50,928 bases of DNA from UBA3496 sp964558115 (GTDB lineage Bacteria; UBA8248): NCBI GenBank assembly GCA_964558115.1, contig CAZLCI010000005.1, positions 1 through 50,928 of the forward strand. Direction: 5' to 3'. A program made the translations under genes and the position numbers. The notes below the pieces were generated by a model. That model worked only from the letters and a program-made list of their open reading frames with translations, searched no databases and was not told the DNA's origin. Positions 1 through 8,632 of this stretch are shown here, one piece after another; the first letter of the stretch is position 1, and each line of letters opens with the position of its first letter.

Positions 1-268
1 TAATTTTTTTATATTTTGAAATTTTATCTTTCAAAAGTTTTGCAACTCTTAGAGTTATTGTTTTTTCATCTAAATTAACACCTTTACTTCCGGAATCTCT
101 GCCACCATGAGCAGGATCAATTACAACAATATAACTGTTGGAATCATTTGAATTTTTATTTCGGAAAGAATTATTCAAATTAATAGCAAAAGAAATGTTA
201 TAAGAAAAAAAATATAGAATTAAAACTACAAAGAAAATGGGGAAATTTCTATAAATCTTATGTGTCAT
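1..268 (-). CDS. N-acetylmuramoyl-L-alanine amidase, N-terminal part (cut by window edge)
   Basis: The minus strand is open from an ATG at 266-268 to the window edge, giving 89 residues. Residues 11-29 form a hydrophobic signal segment. Around residues 47-60 the protein reads VVIDPAHGGRDSGS, the first metal-binding motif of the Amidase_3 (AmiA/B/C) family, where His54 would bind zinc. The usual Gly after Asp-Pro is Ala here. These enzymes cut the amide bond between N-acetylmuramic acid and the stem peptide in the periplasm during daughter-cell separation or wall recycling. The remaining zinc ligands lie beyond the window, so subfamily and completeness cannot be judged. It is divergent from the lipoprotein gene at 410. 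Confidence 0.8.
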   Translation of the reverse strand, partial: MTHKIYRNFPIFFVVLILYFFSYNISFAINLNNSFRNKNSNDSNSYIVVIDPAHGGRDSGSKGVNLDEKTITLRVAKLLKDKISKYKKI

Positions 269-409
269 TTTTCGCTCATTTTTTATAGAAAATAAAAAAT
301 ACACTATCAAAGAATCATATTTACGATTATACTTAACTCTACCTATTTGTTAGTTTTTTCAATTAATAGATATAGACTCTTATTCTCCCGTCCTAAATTA
401 TTCAAGAAA

Positions 410-883
410 ATGAAAAATAAAAAAACATTACACTCTATCAATAAGTTAATTGGAATACTACTTATCCTTCTTCTATCAATATCTATGATGAGTTGTCAAA
501 TTTTTCGTTTAAGTGCAGAAAATGACTCTGATAAAAAAGCAGAATTTCGAGAAAAACTTAATAAAACAAACTATAGACTTAAAGATGTCCCAGTACCAAG
601 AAAATTCAAACTTATTACAAAGAAGTCCTTTCTATTTGAATCAACAGGTACAAGAGCAGGAAACCTAGTCTATGTGGGAGAGGATAATTACGTAAATGTT
701 ATAAATTTTTATAAAGATAATATGCACTCCTACGGTTGGTCGATGGTAAGAACTTTTGAACAAAAATCAACTTTAATGACTTTTCAGAAAAAGGGATGGA
801 TTGCTCATATCCATGTACAACCCGAAGATTCGCTAGTACAAATTGATGTCAGTATAGGTCCAGATGAAAAAATGAAAAAATAG
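410..883 (+). CDS. Conserved lipoprotein of unknown function
   Basis: From the ATG at 410 the product is 157 residues. A basic start (KNKK) is followed by a hydrophobic run at about 13-25 and a lipobox-like SMMSC with Cys29, so it should be a signal-peptidase II lipoprotein. An upstream in-frame TTG at 347 would bury this signal and is rejected. The mature part has a compact domain of roughly 95 residues beginning near VPVPRKF and containing a stretch with FYKDNMHSYGW and FQKKGW. I recall this pattern from small proteobacterial lipoproteins without a known role. It precedes pyrE by 31 bases on the same strand, which may only reflect shared transcription. No function is assigned. Confidence 0.7.
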   Translation: MKNKKTLHSINKLIGILLILLLSISMMSCQIFRLSAENDSDKKAEFREKLNKTNYRLKDVPVPRKFKLITKKSFLFESTGTRAGNLVYVGEDNYVNVINFYKDNMHSYGWSMVRTFEQKSTLMTFQKKGWIAHIHVQPEDSLVQIDVSIGPDEKMKK

Positions 884-914
884 AACTTTTCAATCAATTT
901 AAGAATAGGAGTTA

Positions 915-1478
915 ATGGTTTTGTCAGAAAGAAAAAAGGATTTAGAAAAACTCCGAGACCTTTTACTTAAGAAATCATACGAAAAAAAACAAGTGATTTT
1001 GGCTTCAGGAAAAGATAGTGATTTTTATGTGGATTGTAGACAAGTTACCCTTCATGGCGTCGGTTCAGTATTGGTAGGAAAACTTATTTATCAAATTTTA
1101 AAAGAAACGGAATGTCAAGCTGTTGGAGGTCCTACTCTTGGTGCTGACCCAATGGTTACTGCGATCTCATTAACTGCAGCCCTAAATGGTCAAGATTTAC
1201 CAGCTTTTATTATAAGAAAAAATGACAAACAACATGGTCTGCAAAATAGAATAGAAGGACTAAAAAATCTAAGAAAAAACATGAAAGTTGCTATAGTAGA
1301 AGATGTTGTTACTACCGCAAGTTCAACGATTATGGCTATAGAAGCATCAGAAGCAAATAATCTCAAAGTTGAAGAAGTAATTTGTCTTGTAGATAGAGAA
1401 GAAGGTGGAAAAGAAATACTCTCTGAAAGAGGTTATAAACTTAAATCCCTTTTCACAAAAACCTCACTCCTCAACTAG
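915..1478 (+). CDS. pyrE: Orotate phosphoribosyltransferase
   Basis: This 187-residue protein transfers phosphoribosyl from PRPP to orotate, giving OMP in cytosolic pyrimidine synthesis. The PRPP-binding loop is visible at residues 127-139 as IVEDVVTTASST, with the two acidic residues Glu129 and Asp130; the Gly usual after the two Thr is Ala here. A second conserved block is GGPTLGADP at about 71-79, and the RKNDKQHG segment at about 101-108 matches the mobile catalytic loop. The length is close to the family norm. An AGGAG sequence at 907-911 precedes the ATG at 915 and fixes the start. It lies just upstream of the unknown protein and UGSC selenoprotein pair, with a 51-base gap containing a small AT-rich hairpin near 1484-1497. 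Confidence 0.92.
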   Translation: MVLSERKKDLEKLRDLLLKKSYEKKQVILASGKDSDFYVDCRQVTLHGVGSVLVGKLIYQILKETECQAVGGPTLGADPMVTAISLTAALNGQDLPAFIIRKNDKQHGLQNRIEGLKNLRKNMKVAIVEDVVTTASSTIMAIEASEANNLKVEEVICLVDREEGGKEILSERGYKLKSLFTKTSLLN

Positions 1479-1529
1479 TAATAGCACTATTAGATCTATT
1501 GAATTCATAAATTGAAAGATTTTCTTAAA

Positions 1530-2573
1530 ATGATAGAGCCTATTGAATATAAAAAAAGTTTTTTTGAGTCTATAGATTTTTATCATCAGAAGGGTTGGAC
1601 AGATGGACTTCCTGTAATTCCTCCAACAAAAGAAATGATTAAAAATTTCCTTGAGTCTGGGGGAGTTAGAGCGGGGCAAATAATTTTCGAAGTACCTGAA
1701 AGAAAAAGAAGTGTTGGTGCTGAAAAGATAGCAATTAATGCAATTTTGGCAGGTTGCCTACCAGTTTATATGCCTGTTATCATCTCGGCATTAGAGGCTA
1801 TGGCAGACCCAGAATATAATATTCATTCAAGTGCATCTAGTACAGGTGGAGCAGCTCCTTGTATTATAATAAACGGACCAATTCGTTCCGAAATATCTAT
1901 AAATTCAGGAACAAATTTTTATGGACCTGGTACTAGAGCTAATGCATCTATTAGCAGAGCAATAAGATTAATTTTAATGAACTGTTTAGGTGCCAAACCT
2001 GGTCTTATGGATCGTTCTACGCAAGGGAACCCCGGAAAATACAGTTTAACTTTTGGAGAAAATGAAGAACTGAGCCCATGGGAACCATTAAGTATAGAAT
2101 TAGGCTTTAAAAAAGAAGAAAGTACCGTAACACTTCTAGCAACAGAAGGACCTCATAATATTCAAAACCACTATGGGCAATCAAAGGGAATTTTAGATAC
2201 TGCATGTAATACCATGTCTTCACTCGGAAGTATGAGTGAAGGACAAAGTTTTTTCGTTTTTTCTCCCGAACATGCAAAAATTATTAGTGAAAAATATAAG
2301 ACTAAAAAAGCAATAAAAGAGTACATTTTTGAGAATGCTATAATACCTGAGAATATTCTTATAGAATCTGGAAAAATTAACAACAACGGATGGGCTGATG
2401 AAAAAGGAAATGTGAGACATGCCCTTACACCAGAGGATATCTTTATTGTTGTCGCAGGAGGTGAAGCAGGCGGACATTCATCTTGGGTTCCTTCATGGAG
2501 TAGAAGAAGAAATGGAATAACAGTTACCAAGAAAATACTATCTTCAGAATCTCGGCTTTCGCAGACATCATAG
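1530..2573 (+). CDS. Conserved protein of unknown function, partner of the UGSC selenoprotein
   Basis: The protein is 347 residues from ATG 1530; a TTG at 1512 would add six residues but has no ribosome binding site. The sequence has no signal peptide or clear membrane helix. Near the N-terminus is GWTDGLPVIPPT, and further in are GGAAPCIIINGP, a Gly/Ser-rich segment (SASSTGG) and GEAGGHSSW near the C-terminus. I associate this 'TDGLP' type of protein with UGSC-family genes, but I know of no assigned reaction. The stop codon overlaps the Shine-Dalgarno sequence of the selenoprotein gene 9 bases downstream, so the two are almost certainly translated together. It could bind a cofactor or substrate that the selenoprotein acts on. 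That role is inference. Confidence 0.75.
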   Translation: MIEPIEYKKSFFESIDFYHQKGWTDGLPVIPPTKEMIKNFLESGGVRAGQIIFEVPERKRSVGAEKIAINAILAGCLPVYMPVIISALEAMADPEYNIHSSASSTGGAAPCIIINGPIRSEISINSGTNFYGPGTRANASISRAIRLILMNCLGAKPGLMDRSTQGNPGKYSLTFGENEELSPWEPLSIELGFKKEESTVTLLATEGPHNIQNHYGQSKGILDTACNTMSSLGSMSEGQSFFVFSPEHAKIISEKYKTKKAIKEYIFENAIIPENILIESGKINNNGWADEKGNVRHALTPEDIFIVVAGGEAGGHSSWVPSWSRRRNGITVTKKILSSESRLSQTS

Positions 2574-2582
2574 GAGAAAAGA

Positions 2583-3116
2583 ATGAATGAAAATAAAATT
2601 CCTATTTTTGATCCAACCGTAGAAATGAATACAAACAAAGAGATTCTTGCAGAAAGAAAATCCGATTTAAATACAAAAAAATGTGGCCTCCTTTGGAATT
2701 CAAAAATAGGCGGTGATAAACTTATGCATTTTATCCTTTCGGAACTCAACAGAAAGGGCATAAAACCTTCTGAAATAGTAGAATTAAAAAAAGAATACGA
2801 TACACGTCCCGCTAAAAAAGAAATATATGAAGAAATGGCAAAAAAATGTGATTTTGTAATTACAGCCGTCGGTGATTGAGGATCTTGCTCATCGTGCAGT
2901 GTGCACGACGGTATAGAACTAGAAAAACTTGGAGTACCAACAGCCGTGATATGTACTGAACCATTTCGAAATACTGCTGAAGTAGTTGCTAAAATAAGGG
3001 GAATGGAAAACTATCCCATAGCATATATACCACATCCTATAGGTAGTTTAAAAGAAGAGCAACTAAGAGAACGTGCGATAGAAATCACTCCCAAAATTAT
3101 TGCAATACTTACCTAA
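2583..3116 (+). CDS. UGSC-family selenoprotein (TGA at 2877-2879 read as selenocysteine)
   Basis: Reading through one in-frame TGA gives a single 177-residue protein. The reading frame is identical on both sides, and the sequence after TGA is Gly-Ser-Cys, giving AVGD-U-GSCSSCSVHDG. This is the signature of the UGSC family, named for its U/C-G-S-C motif, and U99 with C102 forms a selenenylsulfide-type redox pair. A further Cys105 makes a CSSC. Upstream is an IFDPT motif near the N-terminus. A perfect 7-bp hairpin starts 12 bases after the TGA, as expected for a bacterial SECIS. GGAG precedes the ATG at 2583. The cytosolic role is unknown, probably thiol/selenol redox chemistry. It would look like two broken genes to ordinary gene finders. 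A GTG at 2901 in the same frame is an internal codon and not a real start. Confidence 0.9.
2877..2908 (+). promoter_or_regulatory. Selenocysteine codon and SECIS-like hairpin of the UGSC gene
   Basis: TGA at 2877-2879 is followed by a 12-base spacer and then a perfect inverted repeat, TCGTGCA (2892-2898) and TGCACGA (2902-2908), around the three-base loop GTG. The apical loop carries G and U and sits about 20 bases after the codon. That spacing and small G-containing loop fit bacterial SECIS elements recognised by SelB. Confidence 0.8.
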
Positions 3117-3122
3117 ACTAAA

Positions 3123-3998
3123 TTATTTTCCAGAGCTTTTTTCAAAAAATTCTCTTATGGCTGCTTGATCTTGATCCCCAAAACCAAGTGCCGAGGTAGA
3201 TTTAAAAACTTGCCAAGCAAGTGCAGCAAAATTAGTAGGTATGTTCACATGAGACGCCATCTCAGCCACCAAACCTAAATCCTTTTTCATAAGATCAACT
3301 TTAAACGTGGGAGTATAGTCTTTATTTGCAAGAGCATCCCCTTTTAAATCAAAAACCCTAGGATGAGAACTAGTTTTAAAATAATCAACCATCTCCACGG
3401 GATCTAATCCAGATTTCATTCCTAAGACTAATCCTTCGGAAATAGCACACATAAATATAGAAAATATTTGATTGGCTACTAGCTTCATCTTTAAAGCAGT
3501 ACCATTATCTCCAAAATAATGTACAGTTTTTCCAAGTGTTTCTAAAATATCCTTATGTTTTTCAAAAGCGTTTTTATCGCCTCCAACCATAACATGAAGA
3601 TCGCCGGTAATAGCCTGCGGCTCACTTCCCCCTACTGGCGTATCTAGAAAAATAATTCCGCTTTTTTTAGCTTCTTCAGCAACTTCACAGCTTCCCTCAG
3701 GCGAGATTGTTGAAAAATCAAAACAAACCGTCCCCTCTGATGCAGTCGATAATGCACCACTATCTGAAAGATATGTTTCTTTAACATGTTCTGTTTTGGG
3801 AACAGAACTACAAATCACATCCACATTAGTAGCCGCTTCACCAGCACTCGAAAAAACTTCAACACCAAAACTCTTAGCATTGTCTCTAGCATTTGGATCT
3901 GGATCATATCCATTAACAGTGTAACCTGCATCCACTAAATTTCGTGCCATAGCCCTGCCCATAGTTCCTAAGCCTAGATATGCGATCTTTTTAGACAT
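3123..3998 (-). CDS. NAD(P)-dependent 3-hydroxyisobutyrate dehydrogenase-type oxidoreductase
   Basis: The 291-residue product has the beta-hydroxyacid dehydrogenase layout. The N-terminal Rossmann motif GLGTMG is at residues 9-14. A substrate-binding block, DTPVGGSEPQAITGDL, lies at about 119-134. The catalytic Lys is probably Lys170 in GTALKMKLVAN. Family members oxidise 3-hydroxyisobutyrate or interconvert tartronate semialdehyde and glycerate, and the sequence does not decide between them. It is the last gene of the minus-strand cluster that holds an ABC importer, with a 125-base gap, so it may act on the imported compound or a breakdown product. Its end is 6 bases from that of the convergent UGSC gene. 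Confidence 0.85.
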   Translation of the reverse strand: MSKKIAYLGLGTMGRAMARNLVDAGYTVNGYDPDPNARDNAKSFGVEVFSSAGEAATNVDVICSSVPKTEHVKETYLSDSGALSTASEGTVCFDFSTISPEGSCEVAEEAKKSGIIFLDTPVGGSEPQAITGDLHVMVGGDKNAFEKHKDILETLGKTVHYFGDNGTALKMKLVANQIFSIFMCAISEGLVLGMKSGLDPVEMVDYFKTSSHPRVFDLKGDALANKDYTPTFKVDLMKKDLGLVAEMASHVNIPTNFAALAWQVFKSTSALGFGDQDQAAIREFFEKSSGK

Positions 3999-4123
3999 CT
4001 TCTAACCTTTCCATAAAAATAATACTAAAATGAATATAAGAATTTTAAATTATGAAAGATACTTTCTAATATCTTCAGAAAAACGTCTATACGATTGAAG
4101 AAAATATCTGTATTTAGACTAGA

Positions 4124-5200
4124 TCACCTTACTCTAGAACCATCAGAGTTAAAAACGTAAAGACGATTTTTAGGAAACTGAACAGCGACAAGATCTCCAG
4201 ATTGAATTTCTGTCGAACCTTCTACTACTGCTATAAGATGACGATCAGAATCATGAGCAAAATATAATAAAGTATCTTTTCCCATAGGTTCTACCAAAGT
4301 AACAGATAACTTAATATCAGAATCACTATCACTTACGTTAATACTTTCAGGCCTAACACCAATACAATGACTTCCCTCTCTTAGACCTTCTAATTGCGGC
4401 AAATCTAGAGATAGACCACATCCTTCAAAAACAAAAGACTCCTGAGAGGAATTTCTTCTAATCTGTCCATCAATCAAATTCATAGATGGACTGCCAAAAA
4501 AATCAGCAACAAAATAAGAACTTGGATCCCCATAAATTTCCATAGGTGTACCCTGTTGTTCAATTTCACCTGCACGCATAACCACAATTCTATCAGCAAG
4601 AGTCATCGCCTCTTCTTGATCATGGGTAACATAAACAAATGTTTTCTTAAGTTCCTGATGTAATCGATCAATTTCTGCTCTCATTTCTCTTCGAAGTTTT
4701 GCATCCAAACTAGAAAGTGGTTCATCTAAAAGAAATGATCCTGGCTCAGTAATTAATGTTCTAGCTAACGCAACTCTTTGTGCCTCACCACCAGAACATT
4801 GAGATGGCAATTTATTAAGTAACGGTGTTATATGAACCATTTCGGCCACTTCCTCTACCCTTTTTTTTCTTTTGTCTAATGGCATTTTTTTCATACGAGG
4901 GCCAAATTCTATATTTTCAAAAACCGTCTTATGTGGAAATAAGGCATGACTTTGGAAAACCATACCTAAATTTCTATCTTTAGGATCTAGATCGTTAACT
5001 ATGACATCATCAATAATAACCTCTCCTGCAGTTGGCTCTTCAAAACCTGCAATCATTCTTAATGTTGTAGTTTTTCCACATCCAGAAGGTCCAACCAAAA
5101 CTATAAACTCTCCTTCTTCAATAACTAAATCTAAATTTTTAACTGCTTCAATATTTTGTCCAAAAACTTTACGCAAACTTTTCAATTCTATCTGAGACAT
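4124..5200 (-). CDS. ABC importer ATPase (MalK/UgpC/PotA type)
   Basis: This 358-residue ATPase powers import through the two permeases encoded just upstream. Walker A is GPSGCGKTT at about residues 37-45, the signature is CSGGEAQRVALAR, and Walker B is FLLDEPLSSLD. The C-terminal 110 or so residues form the TOBE-type regulatory domain usual for sugar and polyamine importers. The signature has EAQ where GQQ or GQR is typical. The GAGGT before the ATG at 5200 lies in the last codons of the preceding permease gene, with only 4 bases between the genes, so translation is probably coupled. The substrate cannot be read from this subunit. Confidence 0.92.
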   Translation of the reverse strand: MSQIELKSLRKVFGQNIEAVKNLDLVIEEGEFIVLVGPSGCGKTTTLRMIAGFEEPTAGEVIIDDVIVNDLDPKDRNLGMVFQSHALFPHKTVFENIEFGPRMKKMPLDKRKKRVEEVAEMVHITPLLNKLPSQCSGGEAQRVALARTLITEPGSFLLDEPLSSLDAKLRREMRAEIDRLHQELKKTFVYVTHDQEEAMTLADRIVVMRAGEIEQQGTPMEIYGDPSSYFVADFFGSPSMNLIDGQIRRNSSQESFVFEGCGLSLDLPQLEGLREGSHCIGVRPESINVSDSDSDIKLSVTLVEPMGKDTLLYFAHDSDRHLIAVVEGSTEIQSGDLVAVQFPKNRLYVFNSDGSRVR

Positions 5201-5204
5201 TGGA

Positions 5205-6116
5205 TTACCTCTTCACCATTCCAAAAGTAAAACCTCTAACGAGATGTTTACGAATAAAAATTCCTATTAGCATTAATGGAAATGTAATACCTACCGCAAG
5301 AGCAGATTGCGTTCCATACATCCTACCTTCTGTAGAACCCTCATATTTACTTAATTGGACAGGCAATGTAACTACATCCACCTTAGATAGAATAAATGAC
5401 ATTAAATATTCACTCCAAGTTAGAATAAGAATAAACATAAATGTAGCAACAACCCCAGAACGAACAAGTGGAAAAACAACTTCTACAATTGTCCGCCATC
5501 TAGTAGCCCCTAACAGTTCTGCTGCTTGTTCTATCTCTCTTGGTACTTCATCTATAAAACTTTTGGTCATCCAAACTGCATAAGGAAGAGTTGTAATAAA
5601 ATAGATTAAGACAAGACCTGTAACACTATCCATAAGATTAAGAGTCGTATAATACAAAGTTAAAGGCGCAGCTACTACAATAGGCGGAATCATTCTAAGC
5701 ATCAGCAACTGAAACATTCGAACTTCAGATAAAATTTGAAAACGAGAGACTCCGTAAGCGATAATCGTTCCAAAAGCAACTGTTAAAGAGGTTGAAATCA
5801 AGGCTATCAAAAGACTATTTCCAAAAGCTTTCCAAGCTTTATTCATTGAAACTGATTCAGGTCTGGCATCTTTCGCTTTATCGTAAATCTGTGTTGCCTC
5901 CTTAACTGTTTTTTCTCCGATGCCCCAAACTTCTCTATAATTCTCCAGTGTTGGCTCTTGTGAAACATAAACTACAGGCCAAGAAGTCCATTGATGTGCG
6001 GGTTTAAAAGAAGTTGCTACAATCCAAAAAATAGGGAAGCCCGCAATTAACGTCCATATCCCTAACATAAAATATCGAAATATTGGATACCTCGACTTTT
6101 TGATGTATTTAATCAT
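5205..6116 (-). CDS. ABC importer permease, MalG-like (carbohydrate type)
   Basis: A 303-residue inner-membrane protein with about six hydrophobic segments. The coupling-helix EAA motif is visible as EQAAELLGATRWRTI, followed by VVFPL, near residue 205. It matches the MalG/UgpE half of binding-protein-dependent carbohydrate importers. A periplasmic stretch of about 60 residues follows the first membrane helix. It starts at ATG 6116, six bases after the other permease gene ends, and is followed by the ATPase gene. The two permeases should form the translocation pore together. Confidence 0.9.
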   Translation of the reverse strand: MIKYIKKSRYPIFRYFMLGIWTLIAGFPIFWIVATSFKPAHQWTSWPVVYVSQEPTLENYREVWGIGEKTVKEATQIYDKAKDARPESVSMNKAWKAFGNSLLIALISTSLTVAFGTIIAYGVSRFQILSEVRMFQLLMLRMIPPIVVAAPLTLYYTTLNLMDSVTGLVLIYFITTLPYAVWMTKSFIDEVPREIEQAAELLGATRWRTIVEVVFPLVRSGVVATFMFILILTWSEYLMSFILSKVDVVTLPVQLSKYEGSTEGRMYGTQSALAVGITFPLMLIGIFIRKHLVRGFTFGMVKR

Positions 6117-6122
6117 TAAATC

Positions 6123-7088
6123 CTAACTCCCGGAACTACGAACTGAATAAAGTGTATCCATCGACTGTTTCTCTTTTCTAAGAATTCTAATTGCAAAAAG
6201 AATTACAAAAATCATTATTAACATAACAACATAAGAAGTAGCAGCAGCTTTGGAAATATCAAAAAACTGCCATGTTATCAGATACAGATAAATAGGAATT
6301 GTTTCTGTAGCCGAACCCGGTCCTCCTTGCAGTAAACCCCAAGTTTTTGGAAATTCAGCCATTGCTTCAAGAAATCTAAGGATTAAAGCCAAAAAGATAA
6401 CTGGTCTTAAAAGTGGCAATTGGATTTCCATAAAAATTTTAAGACGATTGGCTCCAAGTATACGAGCCGCCTCCAAAGGTTCTTTTGGTATAGAAGATAA
6501 ACCTGCGATTAAAATAATAAATGTAAAGGGAGTCCAATTCCATATTTCTAGCATGACAACTGTAAAAATTGCAAAATCAGGATTAGAAAGCCAAGTAAAT
6601 CTCATCTCAGTTCCAAAAATCGTACTCAAAAAACCATTTATAGGTCCAGCCCTATAAAGAAGCATGTCGCAGGTGTAGGCAATTACTATTGGAACAGTTA
6701 ACATTGGCAGAATAAAAACTATATAAAAGAATCCATGTCCACGAAAAGGTTTATACATTAATAGTGCAAGAATCAAACCAAAGACAAAACATCCTATAGT
6801 CGATAAACTTGCAAAAAGCAGAGATCTTGCAACAGCCCAAAAAAAACGCTTATCTTGGAGTGCTTCTTGAAAAAGCTCAATTCCTACGTATTCTGCAGCG
6901 GACCAACTTGAAAGATAAATTGTCCACGAATGAAAAGCAAAATATAGCTGAAGAATAAAAACAGGCAACAAAAAAAGAGCGAGGCAAACTAAAGGGCTTA
7001 AAAGTGTCCACTTAAAAATTCTTATTCCTGAGGAACGACTAGACATTTTTTTAAGATCATTGGTTTGACTTGAAATTGATTGTGCCAT
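6123..7088 (-). CDS. ABC importer permease, MalF/UgpA-like
   Basis: A 321-residue membrane protein with an N-terminal cytosolic tail of about 28 residues and six or so transmembrane segments. The EAA motif is LEAARILGANRLKIFMEI followed by PLLRP, near residue 215. It is the second pore subunit of the importer, in the MalF/UgpA half of the family. It lies between the binding-protein gene and the MalG-like permease, 95 bases downstream of the former. A hairpin in that gap probably separates the expression levels of the binding protein and the membrane parts. Confidence 0.9.
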   Translation of the reverse strand: MAQSISSQTNDLKKMSSRSSGIRIFKWTLLSPLVCLALFLLPVFILQLYFAFHSWTIYLSSWSAAEYVGIELFQEALQDKRFFWAVARSLLFASLSTIGCFVFGLILALLMYKPFRGHGFFYIVFILPMLTVPIVIAYTCDMLLYRAGPINGFLSTIFGTEMRFTWLSNPDFAIFTVVMLEIWNWTPFTFIILIAGLSSIPKEPLEAARILGANRLKIFMEIQLPLLRPVIFLALILRFLEAMAEFPKTWGLLQGGPGSATETIPIYLYLITWQFFDISKAAATSYVVMLIMIFVILFAIRILRKEKQSMDTLYSVRSSGS

Positions 7089-7116
7089 TTTAGATTCTTT
7101 ATATTATCTGTCATAC

Positions 7117-7142
7117 GTGCACCTGGCTTTCACCAGGTACAC
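7117..7142 (-). terminator. Intercistronic stem-loop between binding-protein and permease genes
   Basis: ACCTGG at 7121-7126 and CCAGGT at 7133-7138 pair around a six-base loop. The stem extends outward through GTG and CAC with one C-A mismatch, giving about ten positions. No long T-run follows on the minus strand, so it is more likely an mRNA-stabilising or partial terminator element, as is common after importer binding-protein genes. Confidence 0.5.
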
Positions 7143-7183
7143 ATATTCAACAGGAAAAACTGGTAAATAATTGATTTATCAGA

Positions 7184-8632
7184 TTAAGATGGAACATTAA
7201 CCTTAGGCATCATTCCTTTATAATAGGGAATTTCCTTTTTAATCGTTCGTTTCCCTATCTTACGAACAATTTTTGACCAACGGGATTGCATGTCTTGTAA
7301 AGCTTGCTTTCCAGATTTTTGTCCGTTATAAGCTTCCGAGAGATTCTTATCTACGGCTTCTTTAAATTCATGATATCCCGTCAAATAAGGAGGTGGAGTT
7401 GTCACTTGCAGACAATCATGCACTGCCTTCATTCCCTGTTTAGTGTATACGTCTAATGTACTTTTAGCATTCATATGTCCAGGATGCCATGGATCATGGA
7501 AAGTCATAGTTGGATGACCAACAACACTTGTACTATTTTTTAAGGTACTCATATAAAGAGCCCAATGCGCTGCCTGTCTTTTCCTAGGACTATATTTATT
7601 AACCACGATTCCCATTACCGGTGCAGAAAAAGCTCTATGTATCAACTTTCCTGAAAATTTAGAACCTGGAACTAAACCATAATAAAATTTTCCACGAGTA
7701 GGAGATTTAGCCGTTGGACTTTCTATTTTCGCAATTATTCCATCCCAATACTGACAAGAGAATATTTTTCCACCAACTAATCTCGGAATCATCTGAGGGG
7801 AACCCCAAGCAGATGCTTCTGGATGAGAAACCTGTTTAAGTGCTAAAAAAGTATCAATAGCATAATGCGCTGCAGGAGTAGTCAATTGAGGTTCTGCATC
7901 GTCTGTAATAGGAAATCCTCCAGCAGCATACAAATACTGCCAGAACCAAAAACTACTATTAGCCTTATCTCTCAAACCACCAAAACCATATAAATCTTTT
8001 TCTGGACGGTGAAAAAATTTAGCCATTTCTAGTTCATCTTCAAACGTTACTGGCCATTTTAATTCCTTCCCATGTTTATCCGCAAATTTCTTTCTCTCAT
8101 CAGGATCATCAAAAAGATCTTTTCTTATGAAATGAGGACAAACATTCCCATCTGTAGGCATTGCATATGTAACACCTTTATACTGCATAAATTTTTCAAA
8201 GTTACCCACCATCTTCAAATCAAAATTTGCCTGCTTCATATAACCATCTAGAGGTTCAGCAAGACCTGCAGCAACGAGTGAGGGAATCATCATAGATTCA
8301 ACGTGAAAAATATCAAATTTACCAGAACGACTTATTGCTTCAGCCATTGCACGCTGAGGAATAAGAAGATTTGGAACATCATTCACTTTTGCCATATAAC
8401 TACCAGTTGCTTTTTTATACTCTTTATTTAATTTAGGATAGTTTCTCCAATACAAAGACCACATCATTCCATTCATTGCCGCCGGTTGTAGTCTTTTCGC
8501 TGAACTTACAATTTTATCTTCTTCTGGACCTGCTGAAACTGTTCCTGCTTTTCCAAGTAAACCTGAGCCAACAGCGACCGCTCCTAAACCTGCTTTCAAA
8601 ATATTACGTCTTTTGATTTTCTTCTTTGCCAT
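7184..8632 (-). CDS. Extracellular solute-binding protein with Tat signal
   Basis: The 482-residue product begins with a twin-arginine signal: KRRNILKAG at residues 7-15, a hydrophobic Gly/Ala-rich core and a cleavage region ending near VSAGPEED at about 35. It is therefore exported folded. The mature protein has the size and pattern of family 1 extracellular binding proteins that capture sugars, glycerol phosphates or related compounds for ABC importers. It is first in the cluster and is followed by two permeases and an ATPase. GGAGG lies 7 bases before ATG 8632. Tat export may mean a bound cofactor or quick folding. The ligand is unknown. Confidence 0.88.
   Translation of the reverse strand: MAKKKIKRRNILKAGLGAVAVGSGLLGKAGTVSAGPEEDKIVSSAKRLQPAAMNGMMWSLYWRNYPKLNKEYKKATGSYMAKVNDVPNLLIPQRAMAEAISRSGKFDIFHVESMMIPSLVAAGLAEPLDGYMKQANFDLKMVGNFEKFMQYKGVTYAMPTDGNVCPHFIRKDLFDDPDERKKFADKHGKELKWPVTFEDELEMAKFFHRPEKDLYGFGGLRDKANSSFWFWQYLYAAGGFPITDDAEPQLTTPAAHYAIDTFLALKQVSHPEASAWGSPQMIPRLVGGKIFSCQYWDGIIAKIESPTAKSPTRGKFYYGLVPGSKFSGKLIHRAFSAPVMGIVVNKYSPRKRQAAHWALYMSTLKNSTSVVGHPTMTFHDPWHPGHMNAKSTLDVYTKQGMKAVHDCLQVTTPPPYLTGYHEFKEAVDKNLSEAYNGQKSGKQALQDMQSRWSKIVRKIGKRTIKKEIPYYKGMMPKVNVPS

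Noticed and set aside
2171..2761. 196-residue minus-strand frame
   Set aside because: It lies antisense to the TDGLP and UGSC genes and has no recognisable motif.
2901..3116. Separate 71-residue protein starting at GTG 2901
   Set aside because: It is the in-frame continuation of the UGSC selenoprotein after the Sec codon, and it would lack the motif and a ribosome binding site.
2583..3116. Pseudogene with nonsense mutation
   Set aside because: Both halves are conserved in pattern, TGA is at the family's redox position, and a second gene in the window shows the same arrangement.
5200..5583. 127-residue plus-strand frame
   Set aside because: It is antisense to the MalG-like permease and is a composition shadow.
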